NCBI GenBank assembly: GCA_030529205.1
Contig: JAUMXJ010000032.1
Coordinates: 1-8,846 of the forward strand
Direction: 5' to 3'
DNA: 8,846 nucleotides
From: Bacillota bacterium
GTDB lineage: Bacteria; Bacillota; Clostridia; Peptostreptococcales; Acidaminobacteraceae
Part shown: positions 1-7,370 of the stretch, piece after piece
How the letters are laid out: each line of letters starts with the position of its first letter
How positions within the stretch are numbered: the stretch's first letter is position 1
Position numbers and translations under genes: made by a program
Notes under the pieces: model-generated
What the model was told of the DNA's origin: nothing
What the model saw: the letters and a program-made list of their open reading frames with translations, nothing else
Database searches by the model: none

Positions 1-17
1 ATCAAACTCTTTTTAAT
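1..17 (-). rRNA. rrs: 16S rRNA gene, extreme 5' end only
   Basis: Read on the minus strand, the left edge ends in AAAAAGAGTTTGAT. AGAGTTTGAT is the near-universal start of bacterial 16S rRNA (the 27F primer site), which normally lies about 8 nt inside the mature 5' end, so position 17 is an estimate. The rest of the gene lies beyond the window. The call is strengthened by what precedes it on the same strand: a near-consensus promoter, a boxB-like stem, a boxA-like element and a hairpin-rich leader of about 200 nt with no open frame. An rRNA operon therefore runs leftward out of the window, in the same direction as all the protein genes. Confidence 0.85.
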
Positions 18-166
18 ATCCTTAAGCTCAAAATAGCTTAGCTTTCTTTTTTTTTAGCTTTTCATCCGACTAGACTTTCATCTAGTTTCACTGTGCTGAT
101 TTTCATCAGCATTTTTTTTGGAATTGCGTTGAACAATTTTTTGTTCTAATTTAATTTCGCTGCTTA

Positions 167-184
167 TTCAGTTTTCAAGGTTCT
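167..184 (-). promoter_or_regulatory. boxA-like antitermination element of the rRNA leader
   Basis: The minus strand reads AGAACCTTGAAAACTGAA. This resembles the boxA of Bacillus and Clostridium rRNA leaders and spacers (a CTTTGAAAACT-type core), the site where the NusB/NusE complex binds nascent RNA to prevent Rho termination. It lies about 40 nt downstream of the predicted start of transcription and directly after a boxB-like stem, which is the expected order. The match is by recall of the consensus; no alignment was run. Confidence 0.7.
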
Positions 185-186
185 TT

Positions 187-224
187 CGTTTCGGCTTTCT
201 CGTTTTTTCCGTTCCCGCCGAACG
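187..224 (-). promoter_or_regulatory. boxB-like stem-loop in the rRNA leader
   Basis: On the minus strand CGTTCGGC (224-217) pairs with GCCGAAACG (195-187), leaving one bulged A and a purine-rich loop of about 21 nt. It sits just upstream of boxA and starts within a few bases of the predicted transcription start. Position and order match the boxB-boxA arrangement of rRNA antitermination sites. The stem is visible; the function is inferred from context. Confidence 0.5.
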
Positions 225-231
225 CTCAATC

Positions 232-260
232 ATTATATAACAGCCCTATATCATTTGCAA
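232..260 (-). promoter_or_regulatory. rRNA operon promoter (sigma-A type)
   Basis: The -35 box TTGCAA (260-255) and a perfect -10 box TATAAT (237-232) are separated by exactly 17 nt. Upstream, 261-300 is rich in A and T tracts on the minus strand, as expected of an UP element. The predicted start is near 225-227. A second, weaker -35-like TTTACA lies near 271-276, but no well-spaced -10 goes with it, so only one promoter is called. Its strong consensus match and the 16S gene downstream make this the best-supported promoter in the window. Confidence 0.8.
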
Positions 261-467
261 CACTTTTATTGTAAAACTTTTGTCATATTTAGATTTTCCG
301 TCAAAGCGTTCTATTTTGAATGTCTACAGGAGCATCGTTGCATCGTCCGGGATAAATCTAACAAAATATTTTAGCGTTGTAACAGTCTTGTGTGACTGAC
401 AACGACCGGAAAGACATCCCGTCGCATCGACGATTGATGCATTCGGCGGTTTTTTCTGCGAATGCGA
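261..467. other. non-coding spacer between the small gene and the rRNA promoter
   Basis: No plausible gene is visible here. The right edge holds an inverted repeat, GCATTCG (439-445) and CGAATGC (459-465), extended by GAT/ATC with one bulged base so that it overlaps the stop codon of the small gene. On the minus strand it could end that transcript, but no T-run follows, so it is not a canonical intrinsic terminator. A shorter CAGTC/GACTG repeat lies at 383-398. The part nearest the promoter is AT-rich. Confidence 0.5.
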
Positions 468-797
468 TCAGATGCCGAAGTGAATCATCCACTTCCCCGC
501 TTCCATCGCTTTTTCCATCAGCGCCCTCAGCTCCGACATGCCGGGATATCCCTCCAGGATGCGGACGCATTTTAGCATTGAGCCGGGAGGAATCAATGTC
601 ACTCCGAGAAAATTCAGCCCTTTCCCCGGAAGATCAACCGCATGCCAGAAAAAATCAATCTCGGCAAGGTCCGCCTCTACCAATTCCAGTTTATCATCAT
701 CTACCGAGATACAGTTGTATACATGCGGTTCGTAATGATCATAACGTTCCCCTTTTGCCGGAGCAAAAGGCATTATTCCAAAATCATGCTTCGCCAT
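468..797 (-). CDS. small conserved-looking protein of unknown function
   Basis: A 109-residue cytoplasmic protein with no signal peptide or membrane segment. It is acidic in the middle (SVDDDKLELVEADLAEID, about residues 31-48), then has a hydrophobic, strand-like segment with a PGKGLNFLGVTLIPPGS core (57-73) and a helical C-terminal part ending in MIHFGI. I recall similar unnamed short proteins beginning KHDFGIM in Firmicutes, but cannot name a family. Two ATGs are adjacent. The second (797) is preferred because AAGGAG lies 5 nt upstream of it but only 2 nt from the first (800). The open frame continues further upstream, but that part translates through a perfect palindrome and looks non-coding. 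It lies 116 nt after the vanY-like gene with no clear promoter of its own, so co-transcription is likely. The next gene downstream is the rRNA operon. Confidence 0.75.
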   Translation of the reverse strand: MAKHDFGIMPFAPAKGERYDHYEPHVYNCISVDDDKLELVEADLAEIDFFWHAVDLPGKGLNFLGVTLIPPGSMLKCVRILEGYPGMSELRALMEKAMEAGKWMIHFGI

Positions 798-814
798 CAT
801 ATCTCCTTTCTGTC

Positions 815-838
815 TTCCTCCCGCATATGCGGGAGGAA
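815..838. repeat. perfect 24-bp palindrome, RNA hairpin upstream of the small gene
   Basis: The arms are TTCCTCCCGCAT and its exact reverse complement ATGCGGGAGGAA, meeting at the centre. As RNA this gives a 10-bp, GC-rich stem with an AUAU loop. It ends 17 nt before the ATG at 797 and 7 nt before the AAGGAG ribosome binding site. Neither direction has a T-run after it, so it is not a standard terminator. One arm contains a Shine-Dalgarno-like GGGAGG and the other its complement, CCTCCC. It could stabilise the downstream part of a dicistronic mRNA, affect translation of the small gene, or bind a dimeric protein as DNA. Confidence 0.7.
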
Positions 839-913
839 AATCAAATATCTTTAACCGGCATACCGGATGGTTCATCTGCATCATCTCTCGGAATCAACAC
901 TGCACGGTTCTCT

Positions 914-1870
914 CTACTCGACGCTCTCCGATCCTTCCAAGTATTGCTGGTAGTATTCGTCATAGCTCAGCCCGCTTTCCTTGACCGCTTGTGCCGTCTC
1001 CACTCCTACATATCGCCAGTGCCACGGTTTGAAGATATAACCGGTGATATGCTCCTTTCCTTTCTCATATCGCAGGATAAATCCGTAATCTGCGGCATTT
1101 TCCATAAGCCACTGAAAAGCAGCCATATTCTCAAATTCCATACCTACCATATTGATGTCGCAACAAAGACCCGTCTCATGCTCGGAGTGTCGCGGTCTTG
1201 CGGAATAGCTGTCCGCATTTTCCTTGCCGTAGGTATTTACATAGTGATTGTAAAGCCATTCCTGATAAGAGGCGGAGCGGTATCCGGAGATGATTCTGAG
1301 ATCTATTTTTCCGTCGCTTTCATTCCACGCCGCATTGGACATCTGATAGAAAGATTCCGCCGCTTCCTTCTCCATTTTATACTCTTTTCCGTCCGCCACC
1401 TGATAGTTGGACGGAATATCGACAAGCTCCGACGGCTTGAAATTGTCAGGAAGCTTATATTTTTTGTTCACCAAAATCCGGATTCCCATCGAGACATCGG
1501 TCAACCTGATATTCTGATAAAATCCGCTTTCTTCCCCGGTCTCTTGATTTCCCGCTTCTTGACTTCCGGATGTCTGTGTGCTCGATGACGAAACACGCGA
1601 CGAATCGGGAGTCGATGATACGACACCGGACGACTCGGTACTCGACGGAGAGGATTCTCCCGCAGACGTACCCGATTCGGTTGTGTCGGTTGTCATACTC
1701 GTGCTCGGCGACTCGGTTGTCGTCATGGACATTGTTGAGGAAGCTTCCGTGTTTGTCCTGTCAGCCGCCTTTGAATCATCCGTCTTCTCCGCACCGCATC
1801 CGGACAACACGAACAACATTCCGAACACGATGACGGACAGCACCGCAAGGACAGATTTCCCTCTCTTCAT
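914..1870 (-). CDS. VanY-like D-Ala-D-Ala carboxypeptidase family lipoprotein (M15B)
   Basis: A 318-residue exported lipoprotein. Residues 1-24 are a signal peptide (KR start, hydrophobic core) ending in lipobox LSGC with Cys25. Residues ~30-115 are a Ser/Thr/Glu-rich low-complexity linker, probably spanning to the wall. The rest is a peptidase M15B/VanY domain: SGYRSASYQ (195-203), SEHETGLCCD with zinc ligands His231 and Asp238, and PWHWRYVG with zinc ligand His284. Such enzymes trim the terminal D-Ala (or related residues) from peptidoglycan stem peptides outside the membrane. Oddity: the residue two before the Trp of PWH, the catalytic Glu in EPWH proteins, is Lys281 here. ATG at 1870 is chosen over an in-frame GTG at 1876 because AGAGG lies 5 nt before the ATG but abuts the GTG. 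It has its own promoter at 1902-1930. No vancomycin resistance genes are visible beside it, so a housekeeping wall role is likelier than resistance. Confidence 0.88.
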   Translation of the reverse strand: MKRGKSVLAVLSVIVFGMLFVLSGCGAEKTDDSKAADRTNTEASSTMSMTTTESPSTSMTTDTTESGTSAGESSPSSTESSGVVSSTPDSSRVSSSSTQTSGSQEAGNQETGEESGFYQNIRLTDVSMGIRILVNKKYKLPDNFKPSELVDIPSNYQVADGKEYKMEKEAAESFYQMSNAAWNESDGKIDLRIISGYRSASYQEWLYNHYVNTYGKENADSYSARPRHSEHETGLCCDINMVGMEFENMAAFQWLMENAADYGFILRYEKGKEHITGYIFKPWHWRYVGVETAQAVKESGLSYDEYYQQYLEGSESVE

Positions 1871-1901
1871 ACCCACCTCTCTTATTCCTTATATCAGTCT
1901 T

Positions 1902-1930
1902 ATTTTAATCAATTTCGTCTTATATTTCAA
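1902..1930 (-). promoter_or_regulatory. promoter of the vanY-like gene
   Basis: The -35 box TTGAAA (1930-1925) and -10 box TAAAAT (1907-1902) are separated by exactly 17 nt. Each is close to the sigma-A consensus. Transcription would start near 1895, giving a leader of about 25 nt before the ATG at 1870. It lies downstream of the terminator closing the secG-hppA unit, consistent with an independent transcript. Confidence 0.65.
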
Positions 1931-1979
1931 ATCTTCCTTCCATGCCGGAACATACTCGGACATCTTCGACACTCGGAAA

Positions 1980-2037
1980 TGAACACAACAAATGCAATAA
2001 ATTCGGTGAACGCGATGAACGCATGAACACAATGAAC
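1980..2037. repeat. five TGAAC repeats upstream of the vanY-like promoter
   Basis: On the plus strand TGAAC occurs at 1980, 2007, 2016, 2024 and 2033. The last four are 9, 8 and 9 nt apart, and most are followed by AC or GC. On the minus (coding) strand this reads as iterated GTTCA, ending about 50 nt upstream of the -35 box. The near-helical phasing suggests a binding array for a regulator, but chance low complexity is possible. There is no coding frame here that I would support; the rest of the spacer 1877-2090 holds the promoter. Confidence 0.45.
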
Positions 2038-2090
2038 CGGACATCATTGCGATTGAAATTGCCGCGTCGAGGGTGCGGAGGCATGGAAAC

Positions 2091-2117
2091 GAAAAAGGCT
2101 GTGTTTTCCACAGCCTT
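2091..2117 (-). terminator. Rho-independent terminator after hppA
   Basis: On the minus strand AAGGCTGTG pairs perfectly with CACAGCCTT around a 5-nt GAAAA loop. The stem runs straight into a T-run (CCTTTTTC). It starts 23 nt after the hppA stop codon. This is a textbook intrinsic terminator and closes the secG-hppA unit before the vanY-like promoter. Confidence 0.9.
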
Positions 2118-2140
2118 CGTTTGATCTATTGAGTATGAAA

Positions 2141-4138
2141 CTATAGAATGCTTCCGATTGACAGGAACAATGGCGCGAAGACCAATGATACGATTGTCAT
2201 GAGTTTGATCAGAATGTTGATGCTCGGTCCTGATGTATCTTTGAACGGGTCGCCTACGGTGTCGCCGACTACGGCAGCCTTGTGTGCTTCAGAACCTTTT
2301 CCGCCGTGGTGGCCTTCTTCAACATACTTCTTCGCATTGTCCCAAGCGCCTCCGGCATTCGCCATAAAGATTGCCATCAGGACACCTGTCACAAGTGAAC
2401 CGGCGAGCATTCCGCCGAGAGCCGCCGTACCGAGTCCGATACCGACCGCAATCGGAACGAGAACCGCCATAAGACCCGGAAGAATCATTTCTTTCAGCGC
2501 CGCGGAAGTCGAAATGTCGACACATCTCGAGTAATCCGGAGTTGCTTTGCCTTCCATAATGCCCTTAATGTCTCTAAACTGTCTGCGCACTTCTTCAATC
2601 ATTTGGAATGCCGCCTTACCGACAGACTGCATGGTGAGAGCCGAGAACACGAACGGAAGCATACCGCCGATGAACAGACCCACCACAACATATGGATTGA
2701 GAATGTCGATTGCTTGGAGTTTCACCGCCTGTGAATAGGAAGCGAAGAGAGCAAGTGCCGTAAGTGCAGCGGATCCGATTGCAAATCCTTTTCCGATTGC
2801 CGCTGTTGTGTTACCGACGGCATCCAATTTGTCCGTAATACTTCTGACTTCTTTCGGAAGTTCGCTCATCTCCGCAATACCGCCGGCGTTATCCGCAACA
2901 GGACCGTATGCGTCCACCGCAATGGTGATTCCCGCTGTGGAAAGCATGCCCACCGCAGCGAGCGCGATTCCGTAGAGACCTAGGAAGTAGAATGCAACAA
3001 TGGTTGCCACACAAATGAAGATAATCGGCAGAACAGTGGAGAGCATCCCCACTGCAAGACCGGAGATGATTGTGGTTGCAGGACCGGTCATAGACTGTTC
3101 TGCAATCTTTTTAACAGATTTATAATCGCCTGAGGTATAGATTTCAGTTACAACGCCGATCAGGATACCGCTGATAAGACCTGCGGCAACGGCGTAAAAA
3201 GCATTCAGGTTTTGGAACAGGAAATGAGACAATCCCGCTGAAGCGGCAAGAACGAGCACACCGCTGACATAGGTCGCAGTCTTGAGCGCCTTGTGCGGGT
3301 TCGCATTTTCACTTCCTCTGACGAAGAACGTTCCGATAATCGAAGCCACAATGCCGCAACCTGCGAGAAGTAGCGGATAAAGTGCATCGTTGATGCTGAA
3401 TACAGCTACCCCGAGTGTAATAGCCGCGATAATGGATCCGACATAAGACTCAAAAAGGTCCGCACCCATTCCCGCAACGTCTCCTACGTTATCACCTACG
3501 TTGTCCGCAATAACGGCAGGGTTGCGCGGGTCGTCTTCCGGAATACCCGCTTCCACCTTACCTACAAGGTCCGCTCCTACGTCAGCCGCCTTGGTATAAA
3601 TACCGCCGCCCACTCTGGCAAAGAGCGCGATGGAGGAAGCGCCGAGTCCGAAGCCTGTGATCACCTGTGCATCGCCATAGATATAGTAAAGAATGGAAAT
3701 CCCGAGAAGCCCGAGACCTACTACAGACATTCCCATAACCGCTCCGCCTGAGAATGCAACGCTGAGCGCGGAGTTCATCCCCTTGCTCTTCGCCGCAAAT
3801 GCAGTGCGTACGTTTGCTTTTGTCGCAACTCTCATTCCGAAGAATCCCGCCAATGCGGAGAAAACGGAGCCGACAACAAAAGAAATCGCCGTTTCGACAC
3901 TGTTCAGACCGATTGCAATTGCAACAGCCAAAACCACAGCAAAAAGTGCAAGCACCTTGTACTCTCTTTTAAGGAACGCCATCGCTCCCTGCTGGATGTA
4001 ACCGGAAATCTCATTCATTCTCGGATGATCCACTTTCACAGTGTTGATCTTACCTGTAACCAAGAAAAACGCGAAAATCAGTGCCAATACACCGACTACG
4101 CCCGAAATCACTACGCCATTATTGATTAAAAATTCCAT
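2141..4138 (-). CDS. hppA: K+-dependent membrane-bound pyrophosphatase, ion pump
   Basis: A 665-residue polytopic membrane protein that hydrolyses pyrophosphate in the cytoplasm and exports H+ and/or Na+. The diagnostic segments are present: [20 protein letters not shown] (201-220, pyrophosphate/Mg site), [10 protein letters not shown] (223-232), [13 protein letters not shown] (334-346), [13 protein letters not shown] (408-420) and [15 protein letters not shown] (625-639). Length is typical. In [10 protein letters not shown], Ala446 and Gly449 occupy the positions that are Lys and Thr in K+-independent enzymes, so K+ dependence is expected. Glu230 in FESY is where Na+-pumping and several bacterial H+-pumping subfamilies have their gate Glu, so the transported ion cannot be settled by eye. 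It starts 15 nt after the secG stop with a GGTGGGA ribosome binding site and ends at an intrinsic terminator. It can recover energy from pyrophosphate released by biosynthesis, including the neighbouring PncB reaction. Confidence 0.97.
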   Translation of the reverse strand: MEFLINNGVVISGVVGVLALIFAFFLVTGKINTVKVDHPRMNEISGYIQQGAMAFLKREYKVLALFAVVLAVAIAIGLNSVETAISFVVGSVFSALAGFFGMRVATKANVRTAFAAKSKGMNSALSVAFSGGAVMGMSVVGLGLLGISILYYIYGDAQVITGFGLGASSIALFARVGGGIYTKAADVGADLVGKVEAGIPEDDPRNPAVIADNVGDNVGDVAGMGADLFESYVGSIIAAITLGVAVFSINDALYPLLLAGCGIVASIIGTFFVRGSENANPHKALKTATYVSGVLVLAASAGLSHFLFQNLNAFYAVAAGLISGILIGVVTEIYTSGDYKSVKKIAEQSMTGPATTIISGLAVGMLSTVLPIIFICVATIVAFYFLGLYGIALAAVGMLSTAGITIAVDAYGPVADNAGGIAEMSELPKEVRSITDKLDAVGNTTAAIGKGFAIGSAALTALALFASYSQAVKLQAIDILNPYVVVGLFIGGMLPFVFSALTMQSVGKAAFQMIEEVRRQFRDIKGIMEGKATPDYSRCVDISTSAALKEMILPGLMAVLVPIAVGIGLGTAALGGMLAGSLVTGVLMAIFMANAGGAWDNAKKYVEEGHHGGKGSEAHKAAVVGDTVGDPFKDTSGPSINILIKLMTIVSLVFAPLFLSIGSIL

Positions 4139-4153
4139 ATTCCCACCGTCTTT

Positions 4154-4390
4154 TTATTTATTAAACACAAATGCCAACAAAATCGTCACTATAAAGAATA
4201 TCCCTGTAAAAATCTTTGTGATTTTATCAAGTTTATCATCATAATCTTTCGCTTTGTTTTTTCCGAAAAGCTGCTCCGCTCCTCCGCCAATCGAACCCGA
4301 GAGTCCGGCTGATCTTCCCGACTGTAAGAGAACGCTTGCAATCAGTATAAGAGAAGCAATAATTAAAATGACAGTTAAAAAGATTTGCAT
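4154..4390 (-). CDS. secG: protein translocase subunit SecG
   Basis: A 78-residue inner-membrane protein with two hydrophobic helices (about residues 2-23 and 58-76). The conserved cytoplasmic loop LQSGRSAGLSGSIGGGAEQLFGK spans about 22-44. SecG assists SecYE and SecA in moving proteins across the membrane. Length and motif are standard for Firmicutes. The ribosome binding site TGGAGG lies 4 nt before the ATG, a little close but normal. In many Firmicutes secG follows eno; here pncB lies between, and hppA rather than rnr comes after. The promoter at 4415-4443 makes it the first gene of the secG-hppA unit. Confidence 0.96.
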   Translation of the reverse strand: MQIFLTVILIIASLILIASVLLQSGRSAGLSGSIGGGAEQLFGKNKAKDYDDKLDKITKIFTGIFFIVTILLAFVFNK

Positions 4391-4414
4391 AATACCTCCA
4401 TTTTTTACCGTAGT

Positions 4415-4443
4415 ATTTTATCACGAAACATTTCCATTTGCAA
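4415..4443 (-). promoter_or_regulatory. promoter of the secG-hppA unit, within an inverted repeat
   Basis: The -35 box TTGCAA (4443-4438) and -10 box TAAAAT (4420-4415) have a 17-nt spacer. The predicted start is near 4408, about 18 nt before the secG ATG. The -35 box is the middle of an 8-bp palindrome TTTGCAAA (4437-4444). A 7-bp inverted repeat ATCACGA/TCGTGAT (4420-4426 and 4452-4458) brackets the promoter and is nearly concentric with the -35 box, which is suggestive of an operator. The whole arrangement fits in the 76-nt gap after pncB. Confidence 0.65.
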
Positions 4444-4466
4444 ACAAAGAATCGTGATTTTCCTTC

Positions 4467-5918
4467 TTATCTGTTTTCAGAATGTGATGCCAACAGATCG
4501 CTCTTAATCTTCCAGAGTTTTTCCGACAAATCCACATAGTATCTGTGCGGATTTTCAAATCTCTTCACTTCATCCCACAATTTATCGATTTGCTCCAAAC
4601 AATATTTCTGGATGTCTCGGACATCCGGCAATTCATACACGCATTCTCCGTTTTTAAAAATCGGTTTCAGCAGTTCCACTAGCTCATAGTCCGTATAGGT
4701 CTTTCTCTTCCAGGTTGCGAGCGGATGGAAAACTTCAAGCGGCTGCGTGGTATCTATCGTCTCATCATGAAGACAAATCTGATCCGCCTGCGCCTTTCCG
4801 GTCGTCCTGTCAAAAATGCGATATACCTTTTTGAAATGCGGGGTTGTGATTTTGTCGATATTCTCGCTGATTTTAATCTTCGGAACGATGACTCCGTCTT
4901 CTTCGACGGCGGAAAGCTTGTACACGCCTCCGAAAACCGGATTGCTCTTCGAAGTAATCAACCTTTCGCCCACCCCGAAACTGTCGACCGCCGCTTTTTG
5001 CAGCATCAGATCTCGGATCAGGTACTCGTCCAGCGAATTCGAGACGACGATTTTGCAATCATGCAGTCCCGCATCATCCAACATTTTTCTCGCCTTCTTG
5101 GACAAGTAGGCGATGTCCCCCGAGTCGAGTCTGATTCCGTAGTTCTTGTATCCTTTTGCCACCAGCTCCTCTTTGATGACCTTGATTGCATTGGGTACTC
5201 CGCTCTTCAGTGTATTGAAGGTGTCCACCAGGAGAACCGTGTTTTCCGGATAAGTGTTGGCGTATGCCTTGAAGGCTTCGTATTCGCTTTCAAACATCTG
5301 AACCCAGCTATGCGCCATGGTTCCGATTGCCGGGATTCCGTAGAGCATGTCCGTCATCACATTCGAGGTTCCGACACAACCGCCTATGTAAGCGGCGCGG
5401 GCACCGTACACGGCTGCATCCTGTCCCTGCGCTCTCCTTGCTCCGAACTCCATAATCGCCCTTCCCTCCGCCGCACGCACAATGCGGTTCGCCTTCGTCG
5501 CAATCAACGACTGATGATTGACAAATATGAGCGCCGCCGTTTCGATGATCTGCGCTTCGATGGAAGGTGCTCTGACTACCACAAGCGGCTCGTTCGGGAA
5601 AACCGGCGTTCCTTCCGGAACGGCATAGATGTCGCCCGTAAACTTAAAGTTCTTCAGATATTCGACGAAATCACGGTCAAAAATACCCTTGCTCTCGATA
5701 TAGGAAATTTCTTTCTCGCCGAATCTGAGATTCTTGATGTATTCCACCAGGAGTTCAAGACCCGCAAAGATTGCAAATCCTCCTCCATCCGGCACATTGC
5801 GATAAAAAATATCGAAGTAACTGATTTTATCCTTGTAGCCGTTCTTGAAATACCCCTGTGCCATAGTCAGCTCATAGAAATCACAGAGCATGGACTGATT
5901 AATTTCACACTGTCTCAC
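4467..5918 (-). CDS. pncB: nicotinate phosphoribosyltransferase
   Basis: A 483-residue cytoplasmic enzyme converting nicotinate and PRPP (with ATP) to nicotinate mononucleotide and pyrophosphate, the entry step of Preiss-Handler NAD salvage. Family marks include an N-terminal MLCDFYELTMAQGYF (10-24), FGARRAQG (158-165), GTMAHSWV (199-206; His203 is the likely phosphorylated His), RLDSGDIAYL (263-272), VSNSLDEYLI (292-301), FGVGERLITS (314-323) and a C-terminal WKRKTY. Length is typical of the Firmicute type. The start is GTG: an in-frame TAA directly precedes it, and the next start (ATG, residue 10) would cut conserved sequence. AAGGGG 6 nt upstream is a modest ribosome binding site. It follows eno after 102 nt that contain only short, weak stems and no clear promoter or terminator, so read-through from eno is plausible. 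Confidence 0.96.
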   Translation of the reverse strand: MRQCEINQSMLCDFYELTMAQGYFKNGYKDKISYFDIFYRNVPDGGGFAIFAGLELLVEYIKNLRFGEKEISYIESKGIFDRDFVEYLKNFKFTGDIYAVPEGTPVFPNEPLVVVRAPSIEAQIIETAALIFVNHQSLIATKANRIVRAAEGRAIMEFGARRAQGQDAAVYGARAAYIGGCVGTSNVMTDMLYGIPAIGTMAHSWVQMFESEYEAFKAYANTYPENTVLLVDTFNTLKSGVPNAIKVIKEELVAKGYKNYGIRLDSGDIAYLSKKARKMLDDAGLHDCKIVVSNSLDEYLIRDLMLQKAAVDSFGVGERLITSKSNPVFGGVYKLSAVEEDGVIVPKIKISENIDKITTPHFKKVYRIFDRTTGKAQADQICLHDETIDTTQPLEVFHPLATWKRKTYTDYELVELLKPIFKNGECVYELPDVRDIQKYCLEQIDKLWDEVKRFENPHRYYVDLSEKLWKIKSDLLASHSENR

Positions 5919-6020
5919 TTACAACCCCTTTTTCTTTTTTTCAGAAACCATTCCGAAGCTTGTAACAAGGCTCTTCTCGAAGGACAATCCTTGACTGCGT
6001 CCGAATCGCGGAATCGCATG

Positions 6021-7346
<1,326 letters not shown>

Positions 7347-7370
7347 TTATTTTTTTGCAATATGCAGGTC

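Larger units (their letters stand above)
18..226 (-). promoter_or_regulatory. rRNA operon leader with four serial hairpins
   Basis: This is the untranslated leader between the inferred transcription start near 226 and 16S rRNA. In transcript order, after boxB/boxA, it holds four perfect 6-bp stems: GAACAA/TTGTTC with loop AAAA (131-146), GCTGAT/ATCAGC with a GAAA tetraloop (95-110), ACTAGA/TCTAGT with a 6-nt loop (69-86), and TAAGCT/AGCTTA with a 6-nt loop (23-40). A-rich single-stranded stretches separate them. No coding frame fits. Part of the 16S-proximal sequence may pair with the 3' flank of 16S for RNase III processing, which cannot be tested because that flank is outside the window. 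The stems are seen directly; their roles are inferred. Confidence 0.7.

Noticed and set aside
436..469. Inverted repeat at the end of the small gene as an intrinsic terminator
   Set aside because: The 7-bp stem plus a bulged extension is real, but the loop is 13 nt and no T-run follows on the minus strand, so it is only mentioned in the spacer entry.
392..1588. Plus-strand open frame of 398 codons
   Set aside because: It lies antisense to the vanY-like and small genes, has no ribosome binding site or recognisable domain, and has a composition typical of an opposite-strand shadow.
914..1870. Vancomycin resistance cluster
   Set aside because: Only a VanY-like domain is present. No vanH, vanA/B-type ligase, vanX or vanRS lies in the window, and the neighbours are housekeeping genes.
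5919..6020. Short inverted repeats (such as AAGGA/TCCTT and CTTG/CAAG) and a weak TTGTCC-17-TACAAG pair between eno and pncB
   Set aside because: The stems are 4-5 bp without a T-run, and the promoter-like boxes match only 4 of 6 bases each, so neither a terminator nor a promoter can be supported.
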